From assembly GCA_022790955.1 (NCBI GenBank), contig JAAVYD010000020.1, forward strand, positions 1 through 41,272: a DNA stretch of 41,272 nucleotides, in the 5' to 3' direction. Under the pieces are notes generated by a model that ran no database searches, was not told the DNA's origin, and saw only the letters and a program-made list of their open reading frames with translations. Position numbers and translations under genes: made by a program. How positions within the stretch are numbered: position 1 is the stretch's first letter; every line of letters begins with the position of its first letter. The DNA comes from Bacillota bacterium. GTDB lineage: Bacteria; Bacillota; Clostridia; Peptostreptococcales; Anaerovoracaceae. Positions 1 to 11,031 of the stretch are shown here, piece after piece.

Positions 1-2
1 CC

Positions 3-743
3 GCTCTGGTTGCAGCTGCAAGCGGTATGAAAGTTGCAAAACACGGTAACAGAGCCGCATCCTCCCAGTGCGGAACGGGAGATTGTCTGGAAGCCCTTGG
101 TGTAAACATCCAGCAAAGTCCGGCAAGATGTATTGAACTGCTGAATGAGGTCGGTATGTGCTTCTTCTTTGCACAGAAATATCATACCTCTATGAAATAC
201 GTTGGCGCTATTCGCAAGGAACTTGGTTTCCGAACCGTGTTCAATATTCTCGGACCTCTTACGAATCCAGGCAAACCATCCATGCAGCTTCTCGGTTTGT
301 ATCATGATAATCTTGTTGAACCGCTGGCGCAGGTTCTGATAAATCTCGGCATCAAACGCGGCATGGTTGTGTACGGTCAGGATAAGCTGGATGAGATCTC
401 CATAAGTGCACCGACTACGATCTGTGAGATTCGTGACGGTTGGTTCAAATCCTCGGTGATCACACCGGAAGACTTCGGTTTTGAACGCTGCACAAAAGAA
501 GACCTGAAGGGCGGCACACCCGAAGAAAATGCTAAAATCACGCTTTCTATCTTAAATGGTGAAAAAGGTCATAAGAGAAATGCTGTTCTTATGAACGCAG
601 GTGCAGCGCTTTATATTGGCGGTAAGGCTGACAGTATGAAAGAAGGTATCGCACTTGCCGCAGAGATTATTGATTCCGGCAAGGCATTTGAAACATTGAA
701 GAAACTTATTGAAGTTAGCAACCATCGGGAGGTAGAGGTATGA
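3..743 (+). CDS. trpD: Anthranilate phosphoribosyltransferase, 5'-truncated by the window edge
   Basis: TrpD transfers the phosphoribosyl group of PRPP to anthranilate, the second committed step of tryptophan synthesis. The open frame runs in from the window edge, so about the first quarter of the protein is missing and the start is not visible. The family signature KHGNRAASS near the visible N-terminus, followed by GTGD and LEALG, is the anthranilate/PRPP-binding region, and [10 protein letters not shown] is another conserved TrpD block. The gene overlaps trpC by four bases (ATGA), so translation is probably coupled. Cys-Gly-Thr replaces the more usual Lys-Ser-Gly after the KHGNR block, which is a lineage variant rather than a defect as far as I can tell. 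Confidence 0.96.
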   Translation, partial: ALVAAASGMKVAKHGNRAASSQCGTGDCLEALGVNIQQSPARCIELLNEVGMCFFFAQKYHTSMKYVGAIRKELGFRTVFNILGPLTNPGKPSMQLLGLYHDNLVEPLAQVLINLGIKRGMVVYGQDKLDEISISAPTTICEIRDGWFKSSVITPEDFGFERCTKEDLKGGTPEENAKITLSILNGEKGHKRNAVLMNAGAALYIGGKADSMKEGIALAAEIIDSGKAFETLKKLIEVSNHREVEV

Positions 744-1522
744 CAATTCTCGATCAGCTTGCCGATCACGCATGGGAACGTACCGAGCAGGCAAAAAAGA
801 TAATACCGATCGGGGAAATCAGGCGGCAAGCCTTATCCCTCCCTAAAAGCTCCTTTGCTTTTGAAAATGCACTGAGGAAAGCAGGTATCTCCTTTATCTG
901 TGAGTGCAAAAAGGCATCTCCGTCAAAAGGATTGATAGCTCCCGATTTTCCGTATCTGGAAATTGCAAAGGAGTACGAAGCGGCAGGAGCAGACTGTATT
1001 TCTGTGCTGACAGAACCGAAATGGTTTCTCGGAAGTGACAAATATCTGAAAGCAATCGCCTCCACCGTTTCTATTCCTTGTCTGCGGAAAGATTTCACTG
1101 TAGATGAATATATGATCTATGAGGCAAAGGTTCTGGGCGCATCGGCGGTGTTGTTGATCTGTTCCATTTTAAGTGAGGAACAAATCAAATCATATATCAG
1201 CATTTGTGATGAACTCGGATTATCAGCATTGGCTGAAGCGCATGATGAAAACGAAGTGCAAACTGCACTTAATGCAGGAGCACGTATCATCGGTGTCAAC
1301 AATCGTAATCTTAAAGATTTTTCAGTAGATACGGATAATAGCCGCAGACTCAGAGCGCTGATCCCACGTGAAGTGCTGTTTGTTTCCGAAAGCGGTGTCA
1401 GCAGTGCCGATGATGTGGCAAAGCTCCGTGAAATCGGTGCGGATGCTGTTTTAATTGGCGAAACCCTTATGCGAGCGACCGACAAAAAAGCCAAACTCGA
1501 TGAACTGCGAGGTACGATATGA
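740..1522 (+). CDS. trpC: Indole-3-glycerol phosphate synthase
   Basis: TrpC closes the pyrrole ring of carboxyphenylaminodeoxyribulose phosphate to give indole-3-glycerol phosphate. The 260-residue product has the usual single TIM-barrel length. Visible motifs are [10 protein letters not shown] (catalytic lysine region), [29 protein letters not shown] and LIGETLMR (phosphate-binding end of the barrel). The ATG overlaps the trpD stop as ATGA, and the 3' end overlaps trpF in the same way, so this is an internal gene of a translationally coupled operon. Preceded by GGGAGG about seven bases before the ATG. Confidence 0.96.
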   Translation: MTILDQLADHAWERTEQAKKIIPIGEIRRQALSLPKSSFAFENALRKAGISFICECKKASPSKGLIAPDFPYLEIAKEYEAAGADCISVLTEPKWFLGSDKYLKAIASTVSIPCLRKDFTVDEYMIYEAKVLGASAVLLICSILSEEQIKSYISICDELGLSALAEAHDENEVQTALNAGARIIGVNNRNLKDFSVDTDNSRRLRALIPREVLFVSESGVSSADDVAKLREIGADAVLIGETLMRATDKKAKLDELRGTI

Positions 1523-2127
1523 CGAAGATGAAACTTTGCGGACTTTCCCGACTTTGTGATATAGAATCTGCAAACGAATTAAAGCCGGATTATATCGGAT
1601 TCGTCTTTGTATCGAAAAGCAGGCGTTATGTAACATACGAAAAAGCGTCGGAGCTGAAAAGCCGTCTTTCGCCCGAAATTCAAGCAGTCGGTGTGTTTGT
1701 AAATGAACATCCGCAAGATGTCGCTAATCTAATGCAGAACGACATTATCGACATAGCGCAGCTTCACGGTGACGAGGATGAAGATTATATTACACAGCTG
1801 CGGCTGCTCACAGATAAACCGATTATCAAGGCTTTTCGCATTAAAACTGCGAATGACATTAAAACTGCGAAACAAAGCACGGCGGATTATATACTGCTTG
1901 ATTCTGGTGCAGGTACGGGTACGGTATTTGATTGGGATCTTGTAAAAAGTATCAGAAGACCGTATTTTCTCGCCGGGGGTCTTGACGTTTGCAACGTGGT
2001 CGATGCGGTCAAAGAACTTCATCCATTTGCAGTCGATGTCAGCTCGGGAATTGAAACCGATGGGGTAAAAGATAAAACAAAAATGGCGGCGTTTATTGCC
2101 GCTGTAAGAAAGGAAGATAGATTATGA
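1519..2127 (+). CDS. trpF: Phosphoribosylanthranilate isomerase
   Basis: TrpF carries out the Amadori rearrangement of phosphoribosylanthranilate to its ribulose form. The 202-residue product is of normal length. It begins with KLCGLSR, which contains the catalytic cysteine, then [37 protein letters not shown] with the catalytic aspartate region, FLAGGLD, and [14 protein letters not shown] near the end. It is a separate gene, not fused to trpC as in enterobacteria. ATGA overlaps on both sides tie it to trpC and trpB. Confidence 0.95.
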   Translation: MTKMKLCGLSRLCDIESANELKPDYIGFVFVSKSRRYVTYEKASELKSRLSPEIQAVGVFVNEHPQDVANLMQNDIIDIAQLHGDEDEDYITQLRLLTDKPIIKAFRIKTANDIKTAKQSTADYILLDSGAGTGTVFDWDLVKSIRRPYFLAGGLDVCNVVDAVKELHPFAVDVSSGIETDGVKDKTKMAAFIAAVRKEDRL

Positions 2128-3314
2128 CAAATCCAAACGGACGTTTCGGTGTTCACGGCGGTCAGTACATTCCCGAAACGCTGATGAATGCGGTCATCGA
2201 ACTGGAAGAAGCGTATAATCACTATAAAAACGATTCCGAATTTAACAGAGAACTTACCGAACTGTTCAATGAATATGCAGGCAGACCGTCAAGGCTGTAC
2301 TTTGCCGAAAAGATGACAAAGGATCTTGGCGGTGCGAAAATTTATCTGAAACGTGAAGATTTAAACCACACCGGAGCACACAAAATCAACAATGTACTCG
2401 GTCAGGCGCTTCTTGCAAAGAAGATGGGCAAAACAAGGCTGATTGCTGAAACAGGAGCCGGACAGCATGGTGTCGCCACGGCAACTGCCGCCGCACTGAT
2501 GGGAATGGAATGCGTGGTTTTTATGGGCGAAGAAGATACCATTCGTCAGGCACTTAACGTGTACCGTATGAGATTGCTTGGTGCTGAGGTTGTTCCCGTC
2601 AAAGCAGGCACAGCTACCCTCAAAGATGCCGTATCCGAAGCTATGCGTGAATGGACTTCCCGCATCAGCGATACGCACTATTGTCTCGGTTCTGTTATGG
2701 GCCCGCATCCGTTCCCGACCATTGTTCGTGATTTTCAGGCAGTTATTTCTAAAGAGATTAGGGAGCAGATTCAAGAGAAAGAAGGCAGACTGCCTGATGT
2801 AGTTATCGCTTGTGTAGGCGGCGGGTCTAATGCTATTGGCAGTTTCTACAATTTCATAGAGGATGAATGTGTACGTCTGATCGGCTGCGAAGCGGCAGGC
2901 AGAGGTGTTGACACCTTTGAAACAGCTGCAACCATTGCCACTGGAAGAATTGGTATCTTTCACGGAATGAAATCGTATTTTTGTCAGGATGAGTACGGTC
3001 AGATAGCTCCGGTTTATTCCATTTCCGCAGGACTCGACTACCCCGGTGTCGGTCCTGAGCACGCTCATCTTCACGACATAGGCAGAGCGGAATATGTACC
3101 TGTCACGGATGACGAAGCAGTAAACGCTTTTGAATATCTGGCAAAGACCGAGGGTATCATTCCAGCCATCGAATCGGCTCACGCTGTTGCACACGCAATG
3201 AAGATTGCGCCGACAATGGATAAAGACAAAATCATTGCAGTCACCATATCCGGCAGAGGCGACAAGGACTGTGCAGCCATTGCCCGATACAGAGGGGAGG
3301 ATATTCATGAGTAA
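2124..3314 (+). CDS. trpB: Tryptophan synthase beta subunit
   Basis: TrpB is the PLP enzyme that condenses indole with serine to make tryptophan, working in an alpha2beta2 complex with TrpA. The 396-residue product is the standard TrpB1 length. It opens with [16 protein letters not shown] and contains the PLP lysine in HTGAHKINN, the GAGQHG loop, the phosphate-binding [10 protein letters not shown] and the C-terminal SGRGDKD. Its ATG overlaps the trpF stop, and its 3' end overlaps the trpA start by eight bases. A 357-residue open frame on the opposite strand is a shadow. Confidence 0.97.
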   Translation: MTNPNGRFGVHGGQYIPETLMNAVIELEEAYNHYKNDSEFNRELTELFNEYAGRPSRLYFAEKMTKDLGGAKIYLKREDLNHTGAHKINNVLGQALLAKKMGKTRLIAETGAGQHGVATATAAALMGMECVVFMGEEDTIRQALNVYRMRLLGAEVVPVKAGTATLKDAVSEAMREWTSRISDTHYCLGSVMGPHPFPTIVRDFQAVISKEIREQIQEKEGRLPDVVIACVGGGSNAIGSFYNFIEDECVRLIGCEAAGRGVDTFETAATIATGRIGIFHGMKSYFCQDEYGQIAPVYSISAGLDYPGVGPEHAHLHDIGRAEYVPVTDDEAVNAFEYLAKTEGIIPAIESAHAVAHAMKIAPTMDKDKIIAVTISGRGDKDCAAIARYRGEDIHE

Positions 3315-4077
3315 CATCAGGAAAGCATTTGAAAACGGAAAGGCTTTTATCGCCTTTATCACTTGCGGTGATCCTGATCTGGAAACTACAGCCGCCGCTA
3401 TTCGTGCCGCCGTAGAAAACGGTGCAGACCTCATCGAGCTTGGTATCCCATTCTCCGATCCTACCGCAGAAGGTCCTGTTATTCAGGAGGCAAACATCAG
3501 GGCGCTGAACGGAGGCGTTACGACAGATAAAATATTCGCATTTGTCAAAGAACTTCGCCGTGATGTAAAAGTGCCGATGGTTTTTATGACCTACGCCAAT
3601 GTAGTGTTCTCCTATGGCGCAGAAAAATTTATTTCGACTTGTCGAGATATTGAAATTGACGGACTTATCCTGCCCGATCTGCCGTTTGAGGAAAAAGAAG
3701 AATTTTTATCGCTGTGTCACAAGTATGGTGTTGATTTAGTGTCACTGATTGCACCCACATCTGAAAACCGCATTGCTATGATTGCAAAGGAAGCTGAAGG
3801 TTTCTTATATATCGTTTCCAGTCTTGGTGTAACGGGTACAAGAAGCGAAATTAAGACAGATCTTACTTCTATTGTGAAGTCAGTAAGAGAAAATACCGAT
3901 GTACCCTGTGCGATTGGATTTGGTATTTCTACGCCGGAGCAAGCAGGGAGAATGTCAGAGATTTCTGACGGTGCAATCGTTGGTTCGGCTATTATAAAGT
4001 TACTTGAAAAGTATGGAAAAGACGCACCTGAACACATAGGAAAGTACGTGAAGTCCATGAAGGATGCTATGATATAA
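3307..4077 (+). CDS. trpA: Tryptophan synthase alpha subunit
   Basis: TrpA splits indole-3-glycerol phosphate and channels indole to TrpB. I place the start at the ATG at 3307, preceded by GGGGAGG, although the frame is open further upstream; this gives a 256-residue protein of normal length. The active-site loop reads [14 protein letters not shown]: Glu44 matches the catalytic Glu49 of the Salmonella enzyme, but the position matching catalytic Asp60 is Glu55. [11 protein letters not shown] and IGFGIS are other family blocks. It is the last gene of the trp operon. No convincing terminator follows it; the DNA downstream is a degraded region. Confidence 0.95.
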   Translation: MSNIRKAFENGKAFIAFITCGDPDLETTAAAIRAAVENGADLIELGIPFSDPTAEGPVIQEANIRALNGGVTTDKIFAFVKELRRDVKVPMVFMTYANVVFSYGAEKFISTCRDIEIDGLILPDLPFEEKEEFLSLCHKYGVDLVSLIAPTSENRIAMIAKEAEGFLYIVSSLGVTGTRSEIKTDLTSIVKSVRENTDVPCAIGFGISTPEQAGRMSEISDGAIVGSAIIKLLEKYGKDAPEHIGKYVKSMKDAMI

Positions 4078-4371
4078 AACTGAGATTTATCTTATGGCAT
4101 ACAAGAAACCGCTGCAATTTTCATTCCTATGCAGGATGGAAGTTACAACGGTTTTGTATTTTCTGAAGAAAGGTATAAAACTTCATTTTTACAGTTTGGA
4201 TACCATTTTCGGGAAAAATATGCGGGTGTCCGGAGGGATGCAATCCCTTGGCTCTGGGTTTCTAATAGGGGGAGAGAAGCATCCCTGTTGGCACACGATT
4301 TTCCTTTGGAAAGTATAGTGAGTTATACTTTTTGCGACCGCTGACGCTGCCTGTAATTGCTCCGGCAACCA
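4078..4371 (+). other. Non-coding scar downstream of trpA with several short inverted repeats
   Basis: No defensible gene is seen in this stretch. Short open frames exist on both strands but have no start signals or family features. It holds a GGGAT/ATCCC inverted repeat (4235-4247) and an eight-base inverted repeat AAAGTATA/TATACTTT (4310-4331, six-base loop). Its composition is more like the trp operon than the AT-rich DNA that follows. I infer that it is the residue of an inserted or rearranged segment, possibly mobile-element DNA, but I cannot assign it to a known element. Confidence 0.4.
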
Positions 4372-4629
4372 TTATTTGGGCAGGGTGACATTGGGCTTTG
4401 TCACATCCTGCCCCTTTGTCAGTTCTGCGTACATCTGCTGTGCATTTTCTTTACTAATAGTCTGCGCGTCTGCCACATTGGAGCCGATTTCTTTCAGCAC
4501 ATTCGTAAAGGTGTTTTGCATGGCGGTAAGATCAGCTTGGTATATCGGCATTTTGGAAACGCTGATAGTTTTTGCTGCTTCTGCGATTACCGCTTTATCA
4601 GCCAAATTGAGAAAAACAACAGATATGAG
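4372..4629 (-). pseudogene. Fragment resembling the C-terminus of an ABC-transporter solute-binding protein
   Basis: On the minus strand an open frame encodes about 85 residues, running from NLADKAVIAEAAK through FTNVLKEIGSNVADAQ to a terminal KGQDVTKPNVTLPK. The helical pattern and the end of the chain are reminiscent of extracellular carbohydrate-binding lipoproteins, but this is recognition by eye. No N-terminal lobe, signal peptide or lipobox is present, and the reading frame upstream loses any family character by about 4630. A strong inverted repeat (GGGCAGG-GTGACA with TGTCAC-AT-CCTGCCC, 4378-4413) overlaps its last codons. I call it a decayed gene end left by a rearrangement. Confidence 0.35.
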
Positions 4630-4677
4630 TGTCCATGCAAATGGGCGTAGGCATTTATATATAAATAATATCTTTAA

Positions 4678-5034
4678 GTACGAAAAACTGACGAAACTCT
4701 GCCCGATATCAGACAATCAAAAAAACTTGCGGTTTTATATGGAGTGTCTTTGGATGAACTTATAGAATTTGATATTAATATAAATAAAATACAGGAAATA
4801 ATAGATAGAATTGATTATAAAACTTCGGAAAAGATAGGCTGGACAAAAGCGTGGAGTAAGAAATATTCAATACTTGTTCAGTATAAAAATGAAGTTGAAG
4901 AATCCTATTATGAAAAAGAACTTGATAGATTAACAGATGATATTAAAAAGAAATATAATTATGACGATCTGAATGTTTTTCTTGTTTTAAAAGATATTCT
5001 GGCAGCAGTATGGAAAAGCAAAGAAAAGAAATAG
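4678..5034 (+). pseudogene. Truncated XRE-family (helix-turn-helix) regulator
   Basis: The frame is open from just after a stop at 4675. It begins TLPDIRQSKKLAVLYGVSLDELI, which matches the second half of an XRE/HTH_3 DNA-binding domain (the usual form is LPDIE-LKKLAELYGVSLDELL). The N-terminal helices that should precede it are absent. The rest, to KSKEKK, is a charged helical C-terminal domain of about 85 residues that I do not recognise. A GTG at 4744 could start a shorter protein, but it lacks a good ribosome-binding site and would cut the HTH motif. A terminator follows at 5046. Most likely a 5'-deleted remnant. Confidence 0.6.
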
Positions 5035-5045
5035 TTTGCTAATTT

Positions 5046-5088
5046 ATCAGGCAGTTATCCGTTATAGGAGAGCTGCCTGATTTTATTA
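5046..5088 (+). terminator. Rho-independent terminator after the truncated regulator
   Basis: Nine-base stem ATCAGGCAG (5046-5054) pairs with CTGCCTGAT (5073-5081), followed by TTTATTA. It ends transcription of the truncated XRE gene and separates it from the convergent EcsC-family gene. Confidence 0.75.
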
Positions 5089-5126
5089 AGAAATTTTGAA
5101 ATAGATTAAAATCATAAAAAATCGGT

Positions 5127-5975
5127 TTAATCGGAAATATCGTCAGATAATAATTCTGATTTTTTGGAATATTCGGCAGATGTTTTCGTTGGTTCAAATT
5201 TGCTGAATAGAAAACGTCGCCGGTATTTTATATCTGCATATTTTGTTATTCTGTTAAGATAAACCATATCATAAGCGCCTCCGATTATGCCAGCGATGGG
5301 AATCGTCTGTATAAATTTTGTGTATATTATTTCTAATGATATGGAATCGGAAGTCTTTTTTATCTGCTCAGATTGGGAAATTTTAAATGGTTTTTGTGTA
5401 TGAATCCAATTATTAATTTCATTATCGCAGTTATATAGCGTATCTCCATGGGACATGGAGGCTTCTATAAGTTTAAGAATAAAAAGTTTTTCTTCTTCTG
5501 AGTTATAAGAATATCCGTAGCTAAGGGAAATTTCGTACAGACTTTTTAAAATCATGGCTGTGAATATGGGAATATCAGGAATACCTACGCCAAGCAAACC
5601 TAAACCTATGCCTTCTAAGCCGGAAATGGTGAGATTTTTATTTTTTGCCGAATTGGATCGTTTTGAAAATGCCGATATAGTTCGCTTGTTTTGTCGGAAA
5701 TTTTCAGCATATTCATTTGCGGCGTATGTCGTTTCGTGTTTATCTTTGTTATATGTCTTTTCTATAACTCCGGTGCCTTTTTCAAAAATGATCTGGAATG
5801 CCTTGCAAAATGCGTTTTCGATGGTGGATTTCAGTTTTTCCGGCATATGTTTTTCGATCGTGTCGTTTATGGCGGATGAGCCTTTATCATATTGATTTCG
5901 CAAAAATTTTTGTTCTTGTTTTTGCATGACAAGCCATTGTTTTTTTACTGCCGGAGAAGCGGTAAATTTTGACAT
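5127..5975 (-). CDS. EcsC-family protein
   Basis: The 282-residue product matches the EcsC family in its central part: a basic helical N-terminus, then LEGIGLGLLGVGIPDIPIFTAMILKSLYEIS-like sequence around residues 120-150 (read in overlapping blocks), and a C-terminal hydrophobic IAGIIGGAYDMVYLN followed by a basic KYRRRFLFSK tail. The family is named after B. subtilis EcsC, whose biochemical role is unclear; the Gly-rich hydrophobic stretches suggest membrane association. Start chosen at the ATG behind AAGGAG. It is a single gene convergent with the truncated regulator. I infer nothing more about function. Confidence 0.8.
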   Translation of the reverse strand: MSKFTASPAVKKQWLVMQKQEQKFLRNQYDKGSSAINDTIEKHMPEKLKSTIENAFCKAFQIIFEKGTGVIEKTYNKDKHETTYAANEYAENFRQNKRTISAFSKRSNSAKNKNLTISGLEGIGLGLLGVGIPDIPIFTAMILKSLYEISLSYGYSYNSEEEKLFILKLIEASMSHGDTLYNCDNEINNWIHTQKPFKISQSEQIKKTSDSISLEIIYTKFIQTIPIAGIIGGAYDMVYLNRITKYADIKYRRRFLFSKFEPTKTSAEYSKKSELLSDDISD

Positions 5976-6233
5976 GTTATTCTCCTTATATAATATGATG
6001 CGGCTAAAATATTTAATATTAAACGATTTTTGTATAAATATTAAGCCTTTTAAGAAAAAAGAATTTCAATAATCTTTTATATTATTATAACAAAATTGAC
6101 GTCAGCTTTTCGTTTATTTAGATAAATTATTGATGATAAAGCTTGTCGCAATTATCTGTATTAAAATTATATAGAAAAATACAATTATGTTTATTTTTAT
6201 GGGCGATATATTGATAAATTTATTAATTAAAAA
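5976..6233. other. AT-rich intergenic region upstream of the EcsC-family gene
   Basis: No gene is supported here. Reading toward the EcsC-family gene on the minus strand there is a TATAAT box near 6085-6090, but no good -35. A perfect TGACGTCA palindrome lies near 6095. Together with the stretch up to 6355 this gap is about 380 bases; the rest holds only the terminator listed separately. Confidence 0.4.
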
Positions 6234-6262
6234 GATCTCCTGCAGATATTTTGCAGGAGATC
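6234..6262 (-). terminator. Rho-independent terminator of the flavoenzyme gene
   Basis: An 11-base perfect stem (GATCTCCTGCA at 6234-6244 with TGCAGGAGATC at 6252-6262) has a seven-base loop. On the minus strand it is followed by TTTTT, about 95 bases after the flavoenzyme stop. T-rich DNA on the other side means it may work in both directions. Confidence 0.8.
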
Positions 6263-6355
6263 CTTTTGTTTTAATAAAGATTTTAAAAGAAATGATTAAG
6301 TTTATTATACTGAAATATATTTTAATTATGTTAAAGCATGAGATATATTGGCATA

Positions 6356-8311
6356 TCAGTGAATATCGAGAGCAGCGTGATATCCCTGGTATACTGCAAA
6401 TGTGATCGTATCTGGTTTTACACAGTTTCCTATGGAAGCAAATTGAGGAGAGATTCCCCTGAGTTCTTCAACAACAGAAGTGTTTGCTTTCAGGCCGAGA
6501 GCCGAGAAGATCGTTTCGCTTTTAAGAACAATATCTTTGCCGTTTTCGGAGCAGAGTACGCCCTTGTCATTTACTTCTTTGCATGTGCAATCCGTATGAA
6601 TTTCAATTCCAACTTCTTCCATCTTTTTCATAAGGAGCGGACGATATCTGATATTTGCGTCAGGACAAAGCTCTGAACGCATTTCTACAACAGTCACTTT
6701 TTTACCTTCATCTGCAAGGCATACGGCGAGTTCACATCCTACAAGACCGCCGCCTAAAACGACAACGGAATCTTTCACCTTGTCTTTTTCCAGATAATAA
6801 TCTTCTGCGAGAATCATATTTTCTGCTTCCTTAAGACCGGGGATAGGAGGAATTACAGGATTGCTTCCTGCAGCTACTATGATAGCGTCGGGAGCTTCTT
6901 TTTCTGCGTATTCTTTTGTAACTTTTGTATTAAGACGAATATCTACGCCTTCTTGTTCGCATAGGAGTTTATATGTGCCGCCGAGCTGGAACATTTCATA
7001 TTTGAACGGTATAGCGGCTTCACCCTTGAGAAGTCCGCCTACTTCGTCGGTAGCTTCGCATAAGATTACATTGTGACCGCGGCGTGCTGCGGTATATGCC
7101 GCGTAAAGTCCGCCGGGACCGCCTCCGACTACGAGAACCTTACGGGATTTTGCTGCGGGCGCTACTTCGCCCAGACATTCATCTTCTCTGCCTATCAGAG
7201 GATTAACCGTGCAGCGGCGTGTAGATGTAGCTGCGCGTTCCGCCATACATGTGAAACAGCGCAGGCAGCGAACGATTTCTTCATCTCTGTTTTCGTAGAT
7301 TTTGTTCGGAAGCTGCGGATCGGCTAAAAGGGCGCGAGCCATTTCTACAACATCTGCTTTTCCGGAAGCTACGATTTCTTCCATCATTGCGGGATCATTA
7401 AGACCGCCCAGTGTAGCGACAGGTTTGTTTACGTGTTTCTTGATTTCTGCGGCAAGATATACGTTGCGGCCGTGTTCTTCAAACCAGGATGGGTGAGTAA
7501 TGCCGAAAGTTTTCTGATAAGTGCCTGCGGAAACGTGGATCAGATCGACGTAATCTTCAACAGCCTGCGCGATTTTGATTCCCTCGTCCAGATGATAACC
7601 GCCTTCAACAAATTCATCGCCGCTCATTCTAAATTCGATAGGAAATCCGGGTCCTACAGCTTTTCTGACTGATTTTAAAATTTCCTGAGCCAGACGTACG
7701 CGGTTTTCGAAGCTGCCGCCGTATTCGTCGGTTCTGAAATTAAAGAGAGGAGAAAGAAATTGGTTTATAAGCCAGCCGTGACCGCCGTGAACCATAACCA
7801 TTTCAAAGCCTGCCCTCTTAGCCAGAGCAGCTGTTTTTCCATAGGCTTCTACGATTTCATCGATCATTTGCTTAGTGAGTTCGCCTATTTTCAAACCGTC
7901 TGCGCGGACTCCTGCGGAAGGTCCCCATTGAGCCAGTCCCTGCTTTTTATTTTTATCGGCAAGGTAAGTGCCGGAGAATTGTCCGGAGTGGGAAAGTTCT
8001 ACAGAAGGAATGCATCCGTGACGGCGGATGGCATCGGCTGTATAAGTAAAACTCGGAAGGCTTCCCGGAACCGACAGATCGAGATGATATGCGTGGCTTC
8101 CGTCTGTTTCTGGATGAACCATACATTCTGAAATTGTTACTGCAGCGGCGCCGCCTTTTGCGCGGAGCTCATAAAACTTAGTAGATTTTGGTCCGATACA
8201 GCAATCGGCCGTAATGTCCGTGCCGCCCATAGGCGCGGAAAAGATTCTGCTTTTAAACGTAACGTTTCCTAATGTGATAGGAGAGCTTAAATGCGGATAT
8301 TTGCGTTTCAT
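6356..8311 (-). CDS. Old Yellow Enzyme-type NADH:flavin oxidoreductase / enoate or 2,4-dienoyl-CoA reductase-like (FMN, 4Fe-4S, FAD)
   Basis: The 651-residue protein has the two-part build of 2,4-dienoyl-CoA reductase, BaiCD/BaiH and trimethylamine dehydrogenase. Residues about 1-350 form an FMN TIM barrel with VELSHSGQF, VHGGHGWLINQFLSP and RTDEYGGSFENR. A cysteine cluster CX2CX2CX11C (CLRCFTC...RRC) should hold a 4Fe-4S centre. A C-terminal FAD/NAD(P)H module has VLVVGGGPGGLYAA and VVVLGGGLVGCELAV. Such enzymes reduce the C=C bond of unsaturated acids, CoA thioesters, steroids or phenolic enoates; the substrate cannot be read from sequence. It is cytoplasmic, starts at an ATG behind GAGGA, ends before a strong terminator, and is divergent from a PadR regulator that may control it. 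Confidence 0.88.
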   Translation of the reverse strand: MKRKYPHLSSPITLGNVTFKSRIFSAPMGGTDITADCCIGPKSTKFYELRAKGGAAAVTISECMVHPETDGSHAYHLDLSVPGSLPSFTYTADAIRRHGCIPSVELSHSGQFSGTYLADKNKKQGLAQWGPSAGVRADGLKIGELTKQMIDEIVEAYGKTAALAKRAGFEMVMVHGGHGWLINQFLSPLFNFRTDEYGGSFENRVRLAQEILKSVRKAVGPGFPIEFRMSGDEFVEGGYHLDEGIKIAQAVEDYVDLIHVSAGTYQKTFGITHPSWFEEHGRNVYLAAEIKKHVNKPVATLGGLNDPAMMEEIVASGKADVVEMARALLADPQLPNKIYENRDEEIVRCLRCFTCMAERAATSTRRCTVNPLIGREDECLGEVAPAAKSRKVLVVGGGPGGLYAAYTAARRGHNVILCEATDEVGGLLKGEAAIPFKYEMFQLGGTYKLLCEQEGVDIRLNTKVTKEYAEKEAPDAIIVAAGSNPVIPPIPGLKEAENMILAEDYYLEKDKVKDSVVVLGGGLVGCELAVCLADEGKKVTVVEMRSELCPDANIRYRPLLMKKMEEVGIEIHTDCTCKEVNDKGVLCSENGKDIVLKSETIFSALGLKANTSVVEELRGISPQFASIGNCVKPDTITFAVYQGYHAALDIH

Positions 8312-8560
8312 ATTGTGATCCTCTTTAAATAGAAATTAATTGTAAATGTGGTTAATAGTTAATTGATATAACAATTTTATTTACGACATCATACTAACAT
8401 CCTGCTTTGATTATGTCGATACAAACATGTTTAGTTTTATACATTTTTTTTTTTATGCTGATTAAACTTGATCTGAAATATTCTTTGAAAATAATGTATA
8501 ATGAAGATGATAAAAGCAATAAATGTATCAATATTAAATGTCTGCAGAAAAGGAGTAGAT
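8312..8560. promoter_or_regulatory. Divergent control region between the flavoenzyme and padR-type genes
   Basis: This 249-base AT-rich gap must hold both divergent promoters. It contains repeated AATTGT/TTAATTG elements and their inverse TAACAATT near 8338-8377, which could be PadR operators. A TATAAT at about 8499-8504 is a -10 candidate for the regulator gene, though its -35 is weak. The regulator start is set by AGGAG at 8551-8555. Operator function is inference. Confidence 0.45.
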
Positions 8561-9100
8561 ATGCGGGAATTAAAATATGCGATTTTGGGATTACTAAATA
8601 AAAAAAGCATGAGCGGTTATGAATTATCTGCTGAATTTGGTTCGGCGCTGAATGAATTTTGGAGCGCAAAGCACAGTCAGATTTATCCGGAACTAAAAAA
8701 GTTGACGAAAGAAGGAATGATAACTTTTGAAGTAGCTATTTCAGGGAATGTTATGCAAAAAAAAATATATACGATTACGGAGATCGGCCGGCAGGATTTT
8801 TTAAAATGGCTCGCCGAGGATCAGCCTATGGTTCCCACCCCTAAGGATATTTTTCGGCTCCGTGTATTTTTTTCCGATGAACTTTTTGTAGAGCAGCGTA
8901 TAGAAATGTTTGAAAGCCATCTTGAACAGCATATGTCGAGGCTCGGATATCTCCGTCAGCAGATAGAAAAATTTGAAGGTATACCCGATAAGGATTCGCC
9001 TCTTATAGGCGATTACATGGTATTGATGGGAGCTATAATGAGAGAAGAAACGACGTGCAGATGGCTGGAAAAATGTATTGAATTATCTTCAGGAATATAA
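8561..9100 (+). CDS. PadR-family transcriptional regulator
   Basis: The 179-residue protein starts MRELKYAILGLLNKKSMSGYE, the typical PadR winged-helix N-terminus, followed by HSQIYPELKKLTKEGMI (recognition helix and wing region) and KKIYTITEIGRQDFLKWL. The C-terminal half carries the Vir-type helical dimerisation domain (ESHLEQHMSRLGYLRQQIEKFE). An upstream in-frame ATG at 8501 exists, but AGGAG at 8551 clearly selects 8561. PadR proteins usually repress a neighbouring gene and release it on binding a phenolic acid or other small hydrophobic ligand. The divergent flavoenzyme is the obvious target, by inference. Confidence 0.88.
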   Translation: MRELKYAILGLLNKKSMSGYELSAEFGSALNEFWSAKHSQIYPELKKLTKEGMITFEVAISGNVMQKKIYTITEIGRQDFLKWLAEDQPMVPTPKDIFRLRVFFSDELFVEQRIEMFESHLEQHMSRLGYLRQQIEKFEGIPDKDSPLIGDYMVLMGAIMREETTCRWLEKCIELSSGI

Positions 9101-10983
<1,883 letters not shown>

Positions 10984-11002
10984 ACGGCGTTAAAATAATC
11001 TA

Positions 11003-11031
11003 TTGAAACTCATAAGATGTTATGATATAAT
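11003..11031 (+). promoter_or_regulatory. Probable sigma-A promoter for secG
   Basis: TTGAAA (11003-11008) is followed after exactly 17 bases by TATAAT (11026-11031), about 100 bases ahead of secG. It lies just after the enolase stop, giving secG and possibly downstream genes their own transcription start. Confidence 0.7.

Noticed and set aside
442..452. GGTTCAAATCC, resembling a tRNA T-arm
   Set aside because: It lies inside trpD with no acceptor stem or anticodon arm around it. No tRNA or rRNA genes were found in the window.
2361..3434. A 357-codon open frame on the minus strand
   Set aside because: It lies antisense to trpB/trpA, whose coding evidence is overwhelming. A shadow frame.
6187..6405. 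A 72-codon plus-strand open frame overlapping the flavoenzyme terminator and 3' end
   Set aside because: It crosses a strong hairpin and the end of a real gene, with no ribosome-binding site. AT-rich chance frame.
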